Assembly: GCA_964487415.1 (NCBI GenBank) | Contig: CAZAPQ010000133.1 | Coordinates: forward strand, 1-20,815 | Length of the DNA stretch: 20,815 bases | Direction: 5' to 3' | Origin: DRVV01 sp964487415 | GTDB taxonomy: Archaea; Thermoproteota; Bathyarchaeia; Bathyarchaeales; Bathycorpusculaceae | Shown: positions 1-7,450 of the stretch, piece after piece | Layout: each line of letters starts with the position of its first letter | Position numbering within the stretch: the first letter of the stretch is position 1 | Translations under genes and position numbers: made by a program | The notes under the pieces: model-generated | Told to the model about the DNA's origin: nothing | Databases searched by the model: none | What the model saw: only the letters and a program-made list of their open reading frames with translations

Positions 1-3000
1 GGCCTGAATGGATGGTTTTGCAGGTTTTACCCGTTCCTCCACTTTACGTGCGTCCCTCCATAACTTTGGAGTCAGGCATACGCTCCGAGGACGACCTAAC
101 CCACAAGCTTGTGGATATAATCCGCATAAACCAGAGGCTAAAGGAGAACATGGATGCTGGAGCCCCAACCCTCATAATTCAAGATCTTTCAGAGCTTCTC
201 CAATACCATGTAACCACATATTTTAACAATGAGGCTTCAGGAATTCCGCCGGCGAGACACCGTTCAGGAAGAGCCCTTAAGACGCTTTCCCAAAGATTGA
301 AAGGCAAGGAGGGACGATTTAGAAGTAATCTTTCAGGAAAAAGGGTTGACTTCTCAGCCCGTACAGTAATATCTCCAGATCCAAGCCTCGACATAAATGA
401 GGTTGGGGTTCCAATAGACATTGCAATGAGATTAACTGTGCCGGAGAAGGTTACTCCATGGAATATTGAGGAGCTGAGGAAGCTAATAATAAATGGTCCT
501 GAAAAATATCCTGGAGCAGCCTATGTTATACGTCCAGACGACAGGCGCATAAGGCTGGAGTTTGTAGCCGACAGGGAAAAAATTGCTGAGGCTTTAGAGC
601 CCGGATTCATTGTTGAGAGACACCTCAGAGATGGGGACATAGCCATCTTCAATCGCCAGCCATCCCTCCACAGAATGTCCATCATGGCCCATCATGTGCG
701 TGTCCTACCCTACAAGACCTTCCGCCTTCACCTCTGCGTATGCCCGCCATATAACGCGGACTTTGACGGGGACGAAATGAACTTACACATACCTCAAAGT
801 GAGGAGGCCCGGGCAGAAGCGCGTTTGCTAATGCAGGTGCAGGACCAGATTTTGTCCCCGAGGTTCGGAGGCCCAATAATTGGAGCCATTAGAGACTACA
901 TAACGGCAGCATACCTCTTCACAAGAAAGTCAAATTACCTCACAAAGGATGAAGTTTGCAGGCTCATAGTAGCAGCTGGATATAATGGCCCCCTACCAGA
1001 ACCAGCCATAAAAGAACCCCAGCCCCTCTGGACTGGTAAGCAGATCTTCAGCCTCTTCCTTCCAAAGGATATGAACTATGTTTTGAAGGCTAACATCTGT
1101 CGAGGCTGCGCTCAATGCCTAAAGGAAGAATGTCCCTATGACGCCTATACTGTCGTCAAGAATGGACAGCTAATATGCGGTGTCATTGATAGAAAAGCCA
1201 TAGGCGCCGAGCAATCTGAAAGCCTCCTCCACAGAATAATTAAGGATTATGGAACAGCCGCTGGAGCCGAATTCCTAAATAGGATTACAAGGATGCTTAA
1301 GCTTTTTATAACCATGAGAGGCTTCTCATACTCCTACGAGGAACTTAAGCTTTCGCCAGAGGCAGAAAACAAAATTAGAAAGGTTATGGAAAGGGCGGAG
1401 AAAAAGATAGAAGAGCTCATAGAAAGCTATCGTAATGGCACACTGGCCCCCCTCCCAGGGCAAACCCTTGAAGACACCTTTGAAATTTACGTTATGAACG
1501 AATTAGCCAAAGCGAGAGACGACGCTGGAAAGATAGCGGACGAGGACTTCACGCTGGAAAACTCTGGAATAATAATGACCCGCACAGGTGCCAGGGGCTC
1601 AAGCCTCAACATTGGACAAATGAGTGCATGTGTAGGCCAGCAGTCAGTGCGTGGAAAACGAATCATGAGGGGCTATTTAGGCCGGGCCCTACCCCATTTC
1701 AAGCCTGGAGATCCAACCCCGAAGGCGAGGGGGTTTGTTTACTCCTCATATCATAAGGGATTAGATGCCATTGAATTCTTCTTCCACGCGATGGGTGGAA
1801 GGGAGGGCCTCGTAGACACGGCTGTTAGAACTCAACAGAGCGGCTACATGCAGAGACGCCTCATAAACGCCCTTGAGCATCTGCGCCTAGAATATGACGG
1901 AACCGTCAGAAACTCGGTAGGAGACATAATTCAATTCAGATATGGAGAAGACGGCGTCGACCCCGCCAAAAGCGACCATGGAAAGGCTGTTAATGTAAGC
2001 CGCCTCATCGAACAGGTGAGAATTGGAATCGAGGAGGGCAGACCGGCCTCCGAAGGATATATTGAAGAGAAACTTAGACAGGTGAAGGATCAGTTAACAC
2101 CACTCCTCATAGAGGAGCTAAGGCGAGGGTTAGCTGAGGCCAAGCTCAGCAAACAAGGCGTTGAAAAAGTGATAGAGCTGACTGTGGAAAACTACAAGAA
2201 GGCCTTAATGGAGCCTGGAGAGGCTGTGGGAATTGTCTCCGCCCAGTCAATAGGCGAGCCTGGAACGCAAATGACCCTTAGAACCTTCCATTATGCGGGA
2301 GTTAGAGAGCAAAACGTAACCCTCGGATTGCCAAGGCTTATAGAGATTGTTGACGCTAGAAGGGTTCCCTCCACGCCGATAATGGTAATATACCTAGATG
2401 AAAAGTATAGAAAGAGCCGAGAAAGTGCCGTAAAAGTAGCTCGGAAGCTTGTCTACACAACCCTTGAGGACCTCGCTCAAGCAATATATCAAGATCCATT
2501 ACGTGGAGAAATAGTTGTGGAGCTTAACAAAACAATGATGATGGACAGGGAGATAACAATAGAAGACCTTAAGGAAAGGGTGAAAATAGCCAACTGCACA
2601 GTGAGATTCGATGAAAACAGGGTTTACATTAAACCTAAGAAGATTGAAGCCTTGAAGAAGTTGCTTAACAGGATTTCATCCCTCTACATTAAGGGAATTC
2701 AGGGCATAAAGCGTGTGCTGGTCACCGAGGAGCACGGCGAGTGGGTTATAAGGACAGACGGTTCAAACCTTCCGAAGGTTTTGGAGGTCTGCGGCGTTGA
2801 CGCCACCAGAACAACGACGAATAATATTCATGAAATAGCGAAGACCTTGGGCATAGAAGCTGCCAGAAATGCTTTAATACATGAGGCTAAAAGCGTTTTG
2901 GAGGAGCAGGGCTTGGATGTTGACATACGCCATGTGATGCTGGTGGCTGATATGATGACCTCAACAGGGGAGATTCAGCAAATTGGAAGGCATGGGGTGA

Positions 3001-3200
3001 GCGGTAAAAAGGCAAGCGTCTTAGCCAGAGCAGCCTTTGAAATAACGGTTCCAAACATTGTGGAAGCAGCTATCAGAGGAGAAAGCGATCCGCTGAAGGG
3101 TGTGACTGAAAATGTTATTGTTGGCCAATCCATACCAGTGGGCACGGGACTCGTGGAGTTGTACATGTCCACATTAAACACGGAGGAAAGAAGCGGATAA
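1..3200 (+). CDS. rpoA: DNA-directed RNA polymerase subunit A, fused A'-A'' (5' partial)
   Basis: Largest catalytic subunit of archaeal RNA polymerase. The frame is open through the left edge: codons at 3-11 read P-E-W directly before the first visible Met at 12, matching the family's RPEWM segment, so the true start lies upstream and roughly 200 residues are missing. The Mg-binding loop NADFDGDEMN is encoded from 753. A four-cysteine cluster C-x2-C-x2-C-x4-C lies at 1098-1133. The A'' hallmark EPGEAVGIVSAQSIGEPGTQ and the trigger-loop region LRTFHYAGV follow near 2211-2305 without any stop, so A' and A'' form one polypeptide, unlike the split subunits of many archaea. The stop overlaps the L30e start by one base (TAATG), indicating translational coupling. 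Identity is certain; only the N-terminus is unseen. Confidence 0.97.
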   Translation, partial: PEWMVLQVLPVPPLYVRPSITLESGIRSEDDLTHKLVDIIRINQRLKENMDAGAPTLIIQDLSELLQYHVTTYFNNEASGIPPARHRSGRALKTLSQRLKGKEGRFRSNLSGKRVDFSARTVISPDPSLDINEVGVPIDIAMRLTVPEKVTPWNIEELRKLIINGPEKYPGAAYVIRPDDRRIRLEFVADREKIAEALEPGFIVERHLRDGDIAIFNRQPSLHRMSIMAHHVRVLPYKTFRLHLCVCPPYNADFDGDEMNLHIPQSEEARAEARLLMQVQDQILSPRFGGPIIGAIRDYITAAYLFTRKSNYLTKDEVCRLIVAAGYNGPLPEPAIKEPQPLWTGKQIFSLFLPKDMNYVLKANICRGCAQCLKEECPYDAYTVVKNGQLICGVIDRKAIGAEQSESLLHRIIKDYGTAAGAEFLNRITRMLKLFITMRGFSYSYEELKLSPEAENKIRKVMERAEKKIEELIESYRNGTLAPLPGQTLEDTFEIYVMNELAKARDDAGKIADEDFTLENSGIIMTRTGARGSSLNIGQMSACVGQQSVRGKRIMRGYLGRALPHFKPGDPTPKARGFVYSSYHKGLDAIEFFFHAMGGREGLVDTAVRTQQSGYMQRRLINALEHLRLEYDGTVRNSVGDIIQFRYGEDGVDPAKSDHGKAVNVSRLIEQVRIGIEEGRPASEGYIEEKLRQVKDQLTPLLIEELRRGLAEAKLSKQGVEKVIELTVENYKKALMEPGEAVGIVSAQSIGEPGTQMTLRTFHYAGVREQNVTLGLPRLIEIVDARRVPSTPIMVIYLDEKYRKSRESAVKVARKLVYTTLEDLAQAIYQDPLRGEIVVELNKTMMMDREITIEDLKERVKIANCTVRFDENRVYIKPKKIEALKKLLNRISSLYIKGIQGIKRVLVTEEHGEWVIRTDGSNLPKVLEVCGVDATRTTTNNIHEIAKTLGIEAARNALIHEAKSVLEEQGLDVDIRHVMLVADMMTSTGEIQQIGRHGVSGKKASVLARAAFEITVPNIVEAAIRGESDPLKGVTENVIVGQSIPVGTGLVELYMSTLNTEERSG

Positions 3201-3532
3201 TGGATTTGGATAAAGCCATAACGGCAGCTGTAAAGACAGGTAAAGTTTTATTTGGAGCAAACTCAGCCATACAAAGTGCAAAAACTGGGAAAGCCAAAAT
3301 GATAGTAATAGCCTCCAACTGTCCCCAAAAAATCCGCGAAGACCTAGAATATTATTGTAAGCTTTCAAAAATCCCCCTGCTGGTTTATGAGGGAACATCA
3401 TTTGACCTTGGCGTAGCCTGTGGAAAACCATTTATTGTCTCAGCGCTGACAATAAGAGAACCAGGCACATCGGATATTCTGAAATTTATAGAAACGAGTG
3501 AGATTGAAGAATCCTACGAGGGATTCGAATGA
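3200..3532 (+). CDS. rpl30e: Large ribosomal subunit protein eL30 (L30e)
   Basis: A 110-residue protein of the L7Ae/L30e RNA-binding superfamily, a component of the large ribosomal subunit. Recognisable features are the N-terminal helix with TGKVLFGANSAI, the strand KMIVIASNCP, the segment IPLLVYEGTSFDLGVACGKP, and the following VSALTI strand, at normal family length. It sits in the conserved archaeal order rpoA - rpl30e - nusA. It overlaps rpoA by one base (TAATG) and the next gene by four (ATGA), so the three are surely one transcription unit. The last ten residues are acidic and show no recognisable motif. No independent promoter is visible. The assignment rests on family motifs and context and is secure. 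Confidence 0.93.
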   Translation: MDLDKAITAAVKTGKVLFGANSAIQSAKTGKAKMIVIASNCPQKIREDLEYYCKLSKIPLLVYEGTSFDLGVACGKPFIVSALTIREPGTSDILKFIETSEIEESYEGFE

Positions 3533-3966
3533 GCGGCGGAATAAAAATCACAGACACGGAGATGAAGTATATCGCCTTGTTTGAAAGCATAAGCGAAGCA
3601 AACGTGAAAGACTGCATAGTGGATGAGGAGCAGGGACGGGTAATCTTTGTGGTTAAGGAGGGTGACTTGGGAGCTGCCATAGGGAAGGGTGGAAAAAACA
3701 TTAGGATTTTGGAGAAGATCACAGGCAAGAAGCTTGAAGTTATAGAATACTCGGAAGACCCTGTGAAATTCATTAAAAACACGCTGAAGCCAGCCGAGGT
3801 CAGGGAGGTTAGAATAACCGAAAGAGCTGACGGGAAAACCCTAGCCGTAGTGATGGTTGACCCAAAATTTAAGGGCATTGCCATAGGCAAGAACGGAAGA
3901 AACGCTGAACGTCTCCGCTTTTTGGTAAAAAGATATTTCCAAATTCAAAATGTAAGCATCCTTTAA
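3529..3966 (+). CDS. nusA: NusA-like transcription termination/antitermination protein (two KH domains)
   Basis: Archaeal NusA homologue of 145 residues, containing only the two KH RNA-binding domains and lacking the bacterial N-terminal and S1 domains, as is normal in archaea. Each KH domain shows its GxxG loop: AAIGKGGKNIRIL in the first half and IAIGKNGRNAERL in the second. The role is inferred to be RNA binding in transcription elongation or termination, or in rRNA processing. The start ATG overlaps the L30e stop (ATGA). It is the last gene of the rpoA cluster here; the ribosomal protein genes rps12 and rps7 that commonly follow it are absent and an oppositely oriented gene ends 26 bases away. 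Confidence 0.93.
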   Translation: MSGGIKITDTEMKYIALFESISEANVKDCIVDEEQGRVIFVVKEGDLGAAIGKGGKNIRILEKITGKKLEVIEYSEDPVKFIKNTLKPAEVREVRITERADGKTLAVVMVDPKFKGIAIGKNGRNAERLRFLVKRYFQIQNVSIL

Positions 3967-3992
3967 ATTTTCAGCTTTATCCTATTTCATTT

Positions 3993-4586
3993 TCAACCAG
4001 CACCAGTGTTATTGGGGCTTTTAGATTCCGCCTCAGCACCTAAAAGAAGTCCTATTAGTGCCTTCGAATCCACCTCGGCTCGAGTTCGCCAATCCAGATA
4101 CAACTGCTCATTTTCATCTTGGGCTAAATATCCATAGCGAATATAGCGATCTATGTTAAGGCCCACCCTCCAGCCTGGAAGCTTCTCATGCAGAAGCTCC
4201 TCAACCTCCTTGCGGGGCGCTTTACCACCCTTTGAAAGGATATAGGCGATTGTTATGGCTAAGCCAGCGAGGTCGTCGATTCTCCAGCCTACCATTTTAG
4301 CCTCCTTAAGTGTGAGTTCCCCTCGAAGGGTTATGTAGAATCTTGCCCTGTCCAGCTGCTCCATCGTGGGATTTTCCGGTGTTTTCTCGTCCTCAAAAAC
4401 GGTTTTCACCTGTAGATCCAAAGCCTTTAAATGTTCATCCAAAATGCTTAGAACCTTCGGATAGTCTGAACCTAGGCTCCTTCGCAATTCCCATCCCTTA
4501 ACCCCTGGTTTTTTATGTCGCCTAAAAAAGAGCATGTGAACGGCCCGTTTCACTTTTCTTGCGTAGAGAGCTTTCCTTTTGCTCAT
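3993..4586 (-). CDS. Tandem winged-helix kite-type protein, Nse3/MAGE-like SMC partner
   Basis: 197-residue soluble protein, third gene of the SMC operon, whose ATG overlaps the kleisin stop by four bases. I read two winged-helix units: about residues 12-90 (basic start, helices, then RFYITLRG) and about 104-172 (LAGLAITIAYILSKGG, then NIDRYIRYGYLAQDE). The latter ends in YLDWRTRAEVD, which resembles the closing wing and WGPRA..E motif of MAGE/Nse3 proteins. A short disordered tail follows. Kite proteins (ScpB, MukE, Nse1/Nse3) are dimeric tandem winged-helix partners that bind the kleisin of SMC complexes; position and fold make that the best inferred role. Similarity is weak at the sequence level, so Nse3 kinship needs a profile or structure comparison. 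Otherwise it would be an unclassified wHTH protein. Confidence 0.68.
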   Translation of the reverse strand: MSKRKALYARKVKRAVHMLFFRRHKKPGVKGWELRRSLGSDYPKVLSILDEHLKALDLQVKTVFEDEKTPENPTMEQLDRARFYITLRGELTLKEAKMVGWRIDDLAGLAITIAYILSKGGKAPRKEVEELLHEKLPGWRVGLNIDRYIRYGYLAQDENEQLYLDWRTRAEVDSKALIGLLLGAEAESKSPNNTGAG

Positions 4587-5410
4587 AAAGTTTTATCTCT
4601 CCGCCATCTTTTCCACTCCTCACGGGATACCACGATGGGGACTGAAACAAGCTGCTTTTTCAAGATCCTTTTCAAAGGCTTTTCAAAGGGCTTAATGTAT
4701 ATTTTCTCTTCAAAGGGACGAACTTCAAGGGTTGCATAGCCATAGGTGACGAGAAAACTGACCATGAAAGCCCTGTAGGCTGTTTCCTCATAGGTTTCCG
4801 CGCCCACGAAATCCCAGTATGAAATTTTTCCATCCACACCCCTGAGTTGCACAGCTTCTTTAAGCTCCTTCCATAGGTTTTCAAGCTCCTCGGCGAAGGC
4901 TTTTTCCCCGAGGATTTTTTGGCTTATAAGCTCAGCCCTAGAGGCTGGAACGGTTTCGCCTTCCGGGCTTGGAAAATCTTTCCACCGATCCTTCAAAGGG
5001 GATAAAACCGCCCAGTATCTCAGGGCCTCTGAAAGGCTGTTTAGGGATATTTGCTCCAACTCCACTATGGGACGCCAAGCCTTCAGAAAGAGATTTAGAA
5101 ACTCCTCCTTGCCTGTTGTTCGAATTTTCTCTTCAAGGAGGAATGGATCCGTGTATAGGGATGTGGATCTATGCCTAATCCAATCGGTTTGGAGCTTTAT
5201 AACAGAGGCTAGGCGGTTAATAGCCTCTGCATCTAGGCAGAGGTCTTCAGGCTTTTCCCATGCCGGAAAATACTCTCTAATAACTTGAATGATTTCGTCC
5301 ACATCCACTGTGAAGGGATCTAGAGAACGTTCTTCGATGGCTTTGCATAGCTCAATAATCCGTTGTAGTTTCTCCCTTCCAATTCTGATTTGCTCTCTCC
5401 TTGGCTGCAT
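4583..5410 (-). CDS. Kleisin-like SMC subunit (ScpA/Nse4-type)
   Basis: 275-residue protein between the SMC-like ATPase and the kite-like gene, starting on the last base of the SMC stop (TAATG). Kleisins close the SMC ring by linking the two heads. The N-terminal part (about residues 19-90) has the ScpA pattern: helix, DPFTVDVDEIIQVIREYF, LDAEAINRLASVIKLQTDWI. The C-terminal part (about 205-245) resembles the kleisin winged-helix: RAFMVSFLVTYGYATLEV followed by RPFEEKIYIKP, as in the ScpA C-terminus. About 30 basic residues extend beyond this. The middle is helical and poorly conserved, as usual in kleisins. Seen directly are the pattern match and operon coupling; the ring-closing role is inferred from the family and its neighbours. 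Confidence 0.78.
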   Translation of the reverse strand: MQPRREQIRIGREKLQRIIELCKAIEERSLDPFTVDVDEIIQVIREYFPAWEKPEDLCLDAEAINRLASVIKLQTDWIRHRSTSLYTDPFLLEEKIRTTGKEEFLNLFLKAWRPIVELEQISLNSLSEALRYWAVLSPLKDRWKDFPSPEGETVPASRAELISQKILGEKAFAEELENLWKELKEAVQLRGVDGKISYWDFVGAETYEETAYRAFMVSFLVTYGYATLEVRPFEEKIYIKPFEKPLKRILKKQLVSVPIVVSREEWKRWRRDKTL

Positions 5411-7329
5411 TAGACAACCTCTCGAACTATGGATTTGCCCTCAACATTCTGAACGGTTATTATGTTGATTCCATCCCCAGCGAAGGTTATCTGACTTGGA
5501 GTGATAACCACGTACTGAACATCCGAGTCCTTAATTGCTGAAATCAGGGTTTTCGCTATGAGTTCCCGATTCTTTGGATCCATGTGAACATCATACTCAT
5601 CCACGGCGCGGAAGGGAGAACGCACATAACGCTGTAGGGCTAATAGGAAGCACATGGTGGCCGTTGTTCTTTCGCCTCCACTTTGGACGTAAGCATCAAG
5701 CTTTACAGGTTTTCCTCCTTTAAAGCTCACAAGAATTTCCAAGCCAGCAGCCTCTATATCATGTTCGTTGATGAGCCCAACATGGCCCGTAGCCTGAAGC
5801 TGCACTAGCATTTTCTGATATTCAAGGTTCACCCTATCCAAGAGATTTCGAATCACTGTTCGCCAAGCCTGCATCCGCGTCTTAACTTCCTCCAAGGCCT
5901 TTTCACGGTTTTCAGCCGCAACCCGCGCCTTCTCCTTCAACTCCAAGTACAGCTTTGAATAAGACTCATACATACGCTCAACGTCCTCAGAAACTCCGGA
6001 AAGGGCGGCAAGATGACCCTCCGTGACGCGAATTTCATCAAGGATTTCAGCTGCGCTCCTTGTTGTTGCGATCCTTGGACCCGTGGCTTCAGCCTTTCTG
6101 ATAAACGTTTGCAGTTGGCTTTTGGCCTCTTCAAGCTCCCTTTCTATTTTTCCAACGTTTTCCTTCATGTTTTCAATGCGATACTGGAGAAGCGTCAACT
6201 TAACTCTATTTTCTAATGTTAGGTTACTGAGTTTTTCGATTTCCCCCTTCAGTATTCCCATTTTGGCTTCATTTTGGCTTATTTCCAATTCCAGCTTGGA
6301 AAGCTTAAGTCTAGAATTTTCCATCAGACCCTTCAAATTTTCAGCTTTCAAAAGATTAAGTTGGGTGTTCTCAATCATGCCTGTTTGTATCGAGGATAAC
6401 TCGTTAATGAGTTGTTCACAAAGCCGAAATATCGCCTGGCTTTCAGCTTTTTCCCTTTCGAGGAATATCCTTCTATTCAAAATGCTCTCCCATTCATCTC
6501 TAACCTTTGCAAGCTGAGCCTGATAATTTTGAAGAATATCAGAGGTTGCTTTGGCTTCTTCTCCAATCTGTTCCATGAGGGATAATTCCTTTCTCAAGCT
6601 AGCCTCCAAATTTTTTAAGGTGTCTTCTCTGCGGTTAACTTCCGCCCACGCCAGCTCCCGCTCGAGGAGGCGTCTCTTGCTTATAAGTTGTCTCTTTTCC
6701 TGAAGCCTATCATACTGCTCACGCCAATAGTTAAGCGTCTGCTCCGCTGACTCCAAAAGCTTATTGATGGATTCCTCCTCGCCTAGGATTCGCGTCAGCT
6801 TTTTCTGGGCCTGCAGAACGTTTTCACGGTAGGCTTCAAGGCCAACGGCAGCCTCAACCATTCGAAGCTTTTCCTGCGGCGATAGCACAGTGAACTGTTC
6901 AACCATGTTCTGATGCATAATTATAAGCATGTTGTCAGGGTCTACGCCGAGCTTGGCCATGAGCCTCTCCACATCCTGCTTTGTGGCGGCGCGGTTCTCA
7001 AGCTCAAACCAATACTTTCCATCCCGCCTCAGAATCCTTGTAAGGAAAATTTGATCCTTGTTAAACTTTGGAACAGGTCTCTTTCCGCCCCTCCTTGAAT
7101 TGTCCAGCACAAGCGTTACACGGGCTTGATCCCTACCCCACCGAATCAAATCGCTAAGTTTCCTAGAACGTTCAGTATAGGATTGCCCAAGGGCCACTGA
7201 AATGGCAAGCAAAAGCGAGGATTTCCCAGCCCCATTGGGTCCGCATATGATGTTCAAGCCGGGTTTAAGGGGTACCCTAGCATACTCGTAACTCATGAAA
7301 TTTTCAAGGATAACCTCTTGAATCAGCAT
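5410..7329 (-). CDS. SMC5-like chromosome-maintenance ATPase, short and without an obvious hinge
   Basis: 639-residue ABC-class ATPase of the SMC/Rad50 superfamily. The N-terminal head has GPNGAGKS (Walker A, 30-37), a Q-loop in MHQNMVEQF (Q140) and the SMC5-like N-F-M-S-Y start. Long heptad-rich coiled coils run from about 165 to 505. The C-terminal head has the signature QSGGERTTAT (549-558), Walker B ending FRAVDE (583-588), D-loop MDP and YVVITPSQI. The combination of Q-S-G-G-E-R, P-F-R-x-V-D-E, M-D-P-x-N and the V-x-I-T-P end matches eukaryotic SMC5 rather than SMC1-4 or Rad50. A segment before the C-head (about 429-525, S-G-V then QATGHVGLI) also parallels SMC5. Only about 260 coil residues separate the first head from that segment; no globular hinge and no CxxC zinc hook is visible. 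First gene of an operon with kleisin and kite partners. Confidence 0.85.
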   Translation of the reverse strand: MLIQEVILENFMSYEYARVPLKPGLNIICGPNGAGKSSLLLAISVALGQSYTERSRKLSDLIRWGRDQARVTLVLDNSRRGGKRPVPKFNKDQIFLTRILRRDGKYWFELENRAATKQDVERLMAKLGVDPDNMLIIMHQNMVEQFTVLSPQEKLRMVEAAVGLEAYRENVLQAQKKLTRILGEEESINKLLESAEQTLNYWREQYDRLQEKRQLISKRRLLERELAWAEVNRREDTLKNLEASLRKELSLMEQIGEEAKATSDILQNYQAQLAKVRDEWESILNRRIFLEREKAESQAIFRLCEQLINELSSIQTGMIENTQLNLLKAENLKGLMENSRLKLSKLELEISQNEAKMGILKGEIEKLSNLTLENRVKLTLLQYRIENMKENVGKIERELEEAKSQLQTFIRKAEATGPRIATTRSAAEILDEIRVTEGHLAALSGVSEDVERMYESYSKLYLELKEKARVAAENREKALEEVKTRMQAWRTVIRNLLDRVNLEYQKMLVQLQATGHVGLINEHDIEAAGLEILVSFKGGKPVKLDAYVQSGGERTTATMCFLLALQRYVRSPFRAVDEYDVHMDPKNRELIAKTLISAIKDSDVQYVVITPSQITFAGDGINIITVQNVEGKSIVREVV

Positions 7330-7364
7330 TGAATCTTCTTAGCCTCTGCCATTTACGCGATATA

Positions 7365-7412
7365 GAGTAGAGGTGAAAAATCATTTAAACACTTTCATAA
7401 AAACCTCTACTC
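7365..7412. promoter_or_regulatory. Perfect 10-bp inverted repeat bracketing the TATA box of the SMC operon
   Basis: GAGTAGAGGT (7365-7374) and its exact reverse complement ACCTCTACTC (7403-7412) are separated by 28 bases. The interval holds, on the minus strand, GAAAGTG then TTTAAATG (7382-7388), a good BRE plus TATA arrangement. Transcription would start near 7361, about 30 bases before the ATG at 7329. The layout suits a two-site operator. An RNA hairpin is possible but no U-run follows either arm. Confidence 0.55.
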
Positions 7413-7450
7413 AGCGGATGCTGAAACGGCAATTTTGAAGATTTCGTTTC

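Noticed and set aside
1090..1140. A ferredoxin gene or domain fused into rpoA
   Set aside because: The four cysteines are a short insertion inside continuous A' sequence, with no second cluster motif or ferredoxin fold around it.
3486..3890. 134-codon open frame on the minus strand
   Set aside because: Antisense to the conserved L30e/NusA-like genes; composition is that of a shadow frame.
6023..6517. 164-codon open frame on the plus strand
   Set aside because: It lies wholly inside the SMC-like gene's coiled-coil region in antisense; its hydrophobic, Ser-rich translation is what coiled-coil codons give on the opposite strand.
5410..7329. Identification of the ATPase as Rad50
   Set aside because: There is no CxxC zinc hook, no mre11 neighbour, and the C-head motifs (F-R-x-V-D-E, M-D-P-x-N, V-I-T-P) match SMC5 better.
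7365..7412. The inverted repeat as a transcription terminator of the upstream membrane protein gene
   Set aside because: The 28-base loop is long, no U-run follows the second arm, and a good TATA box sits inside, so a promoter operator fits better.
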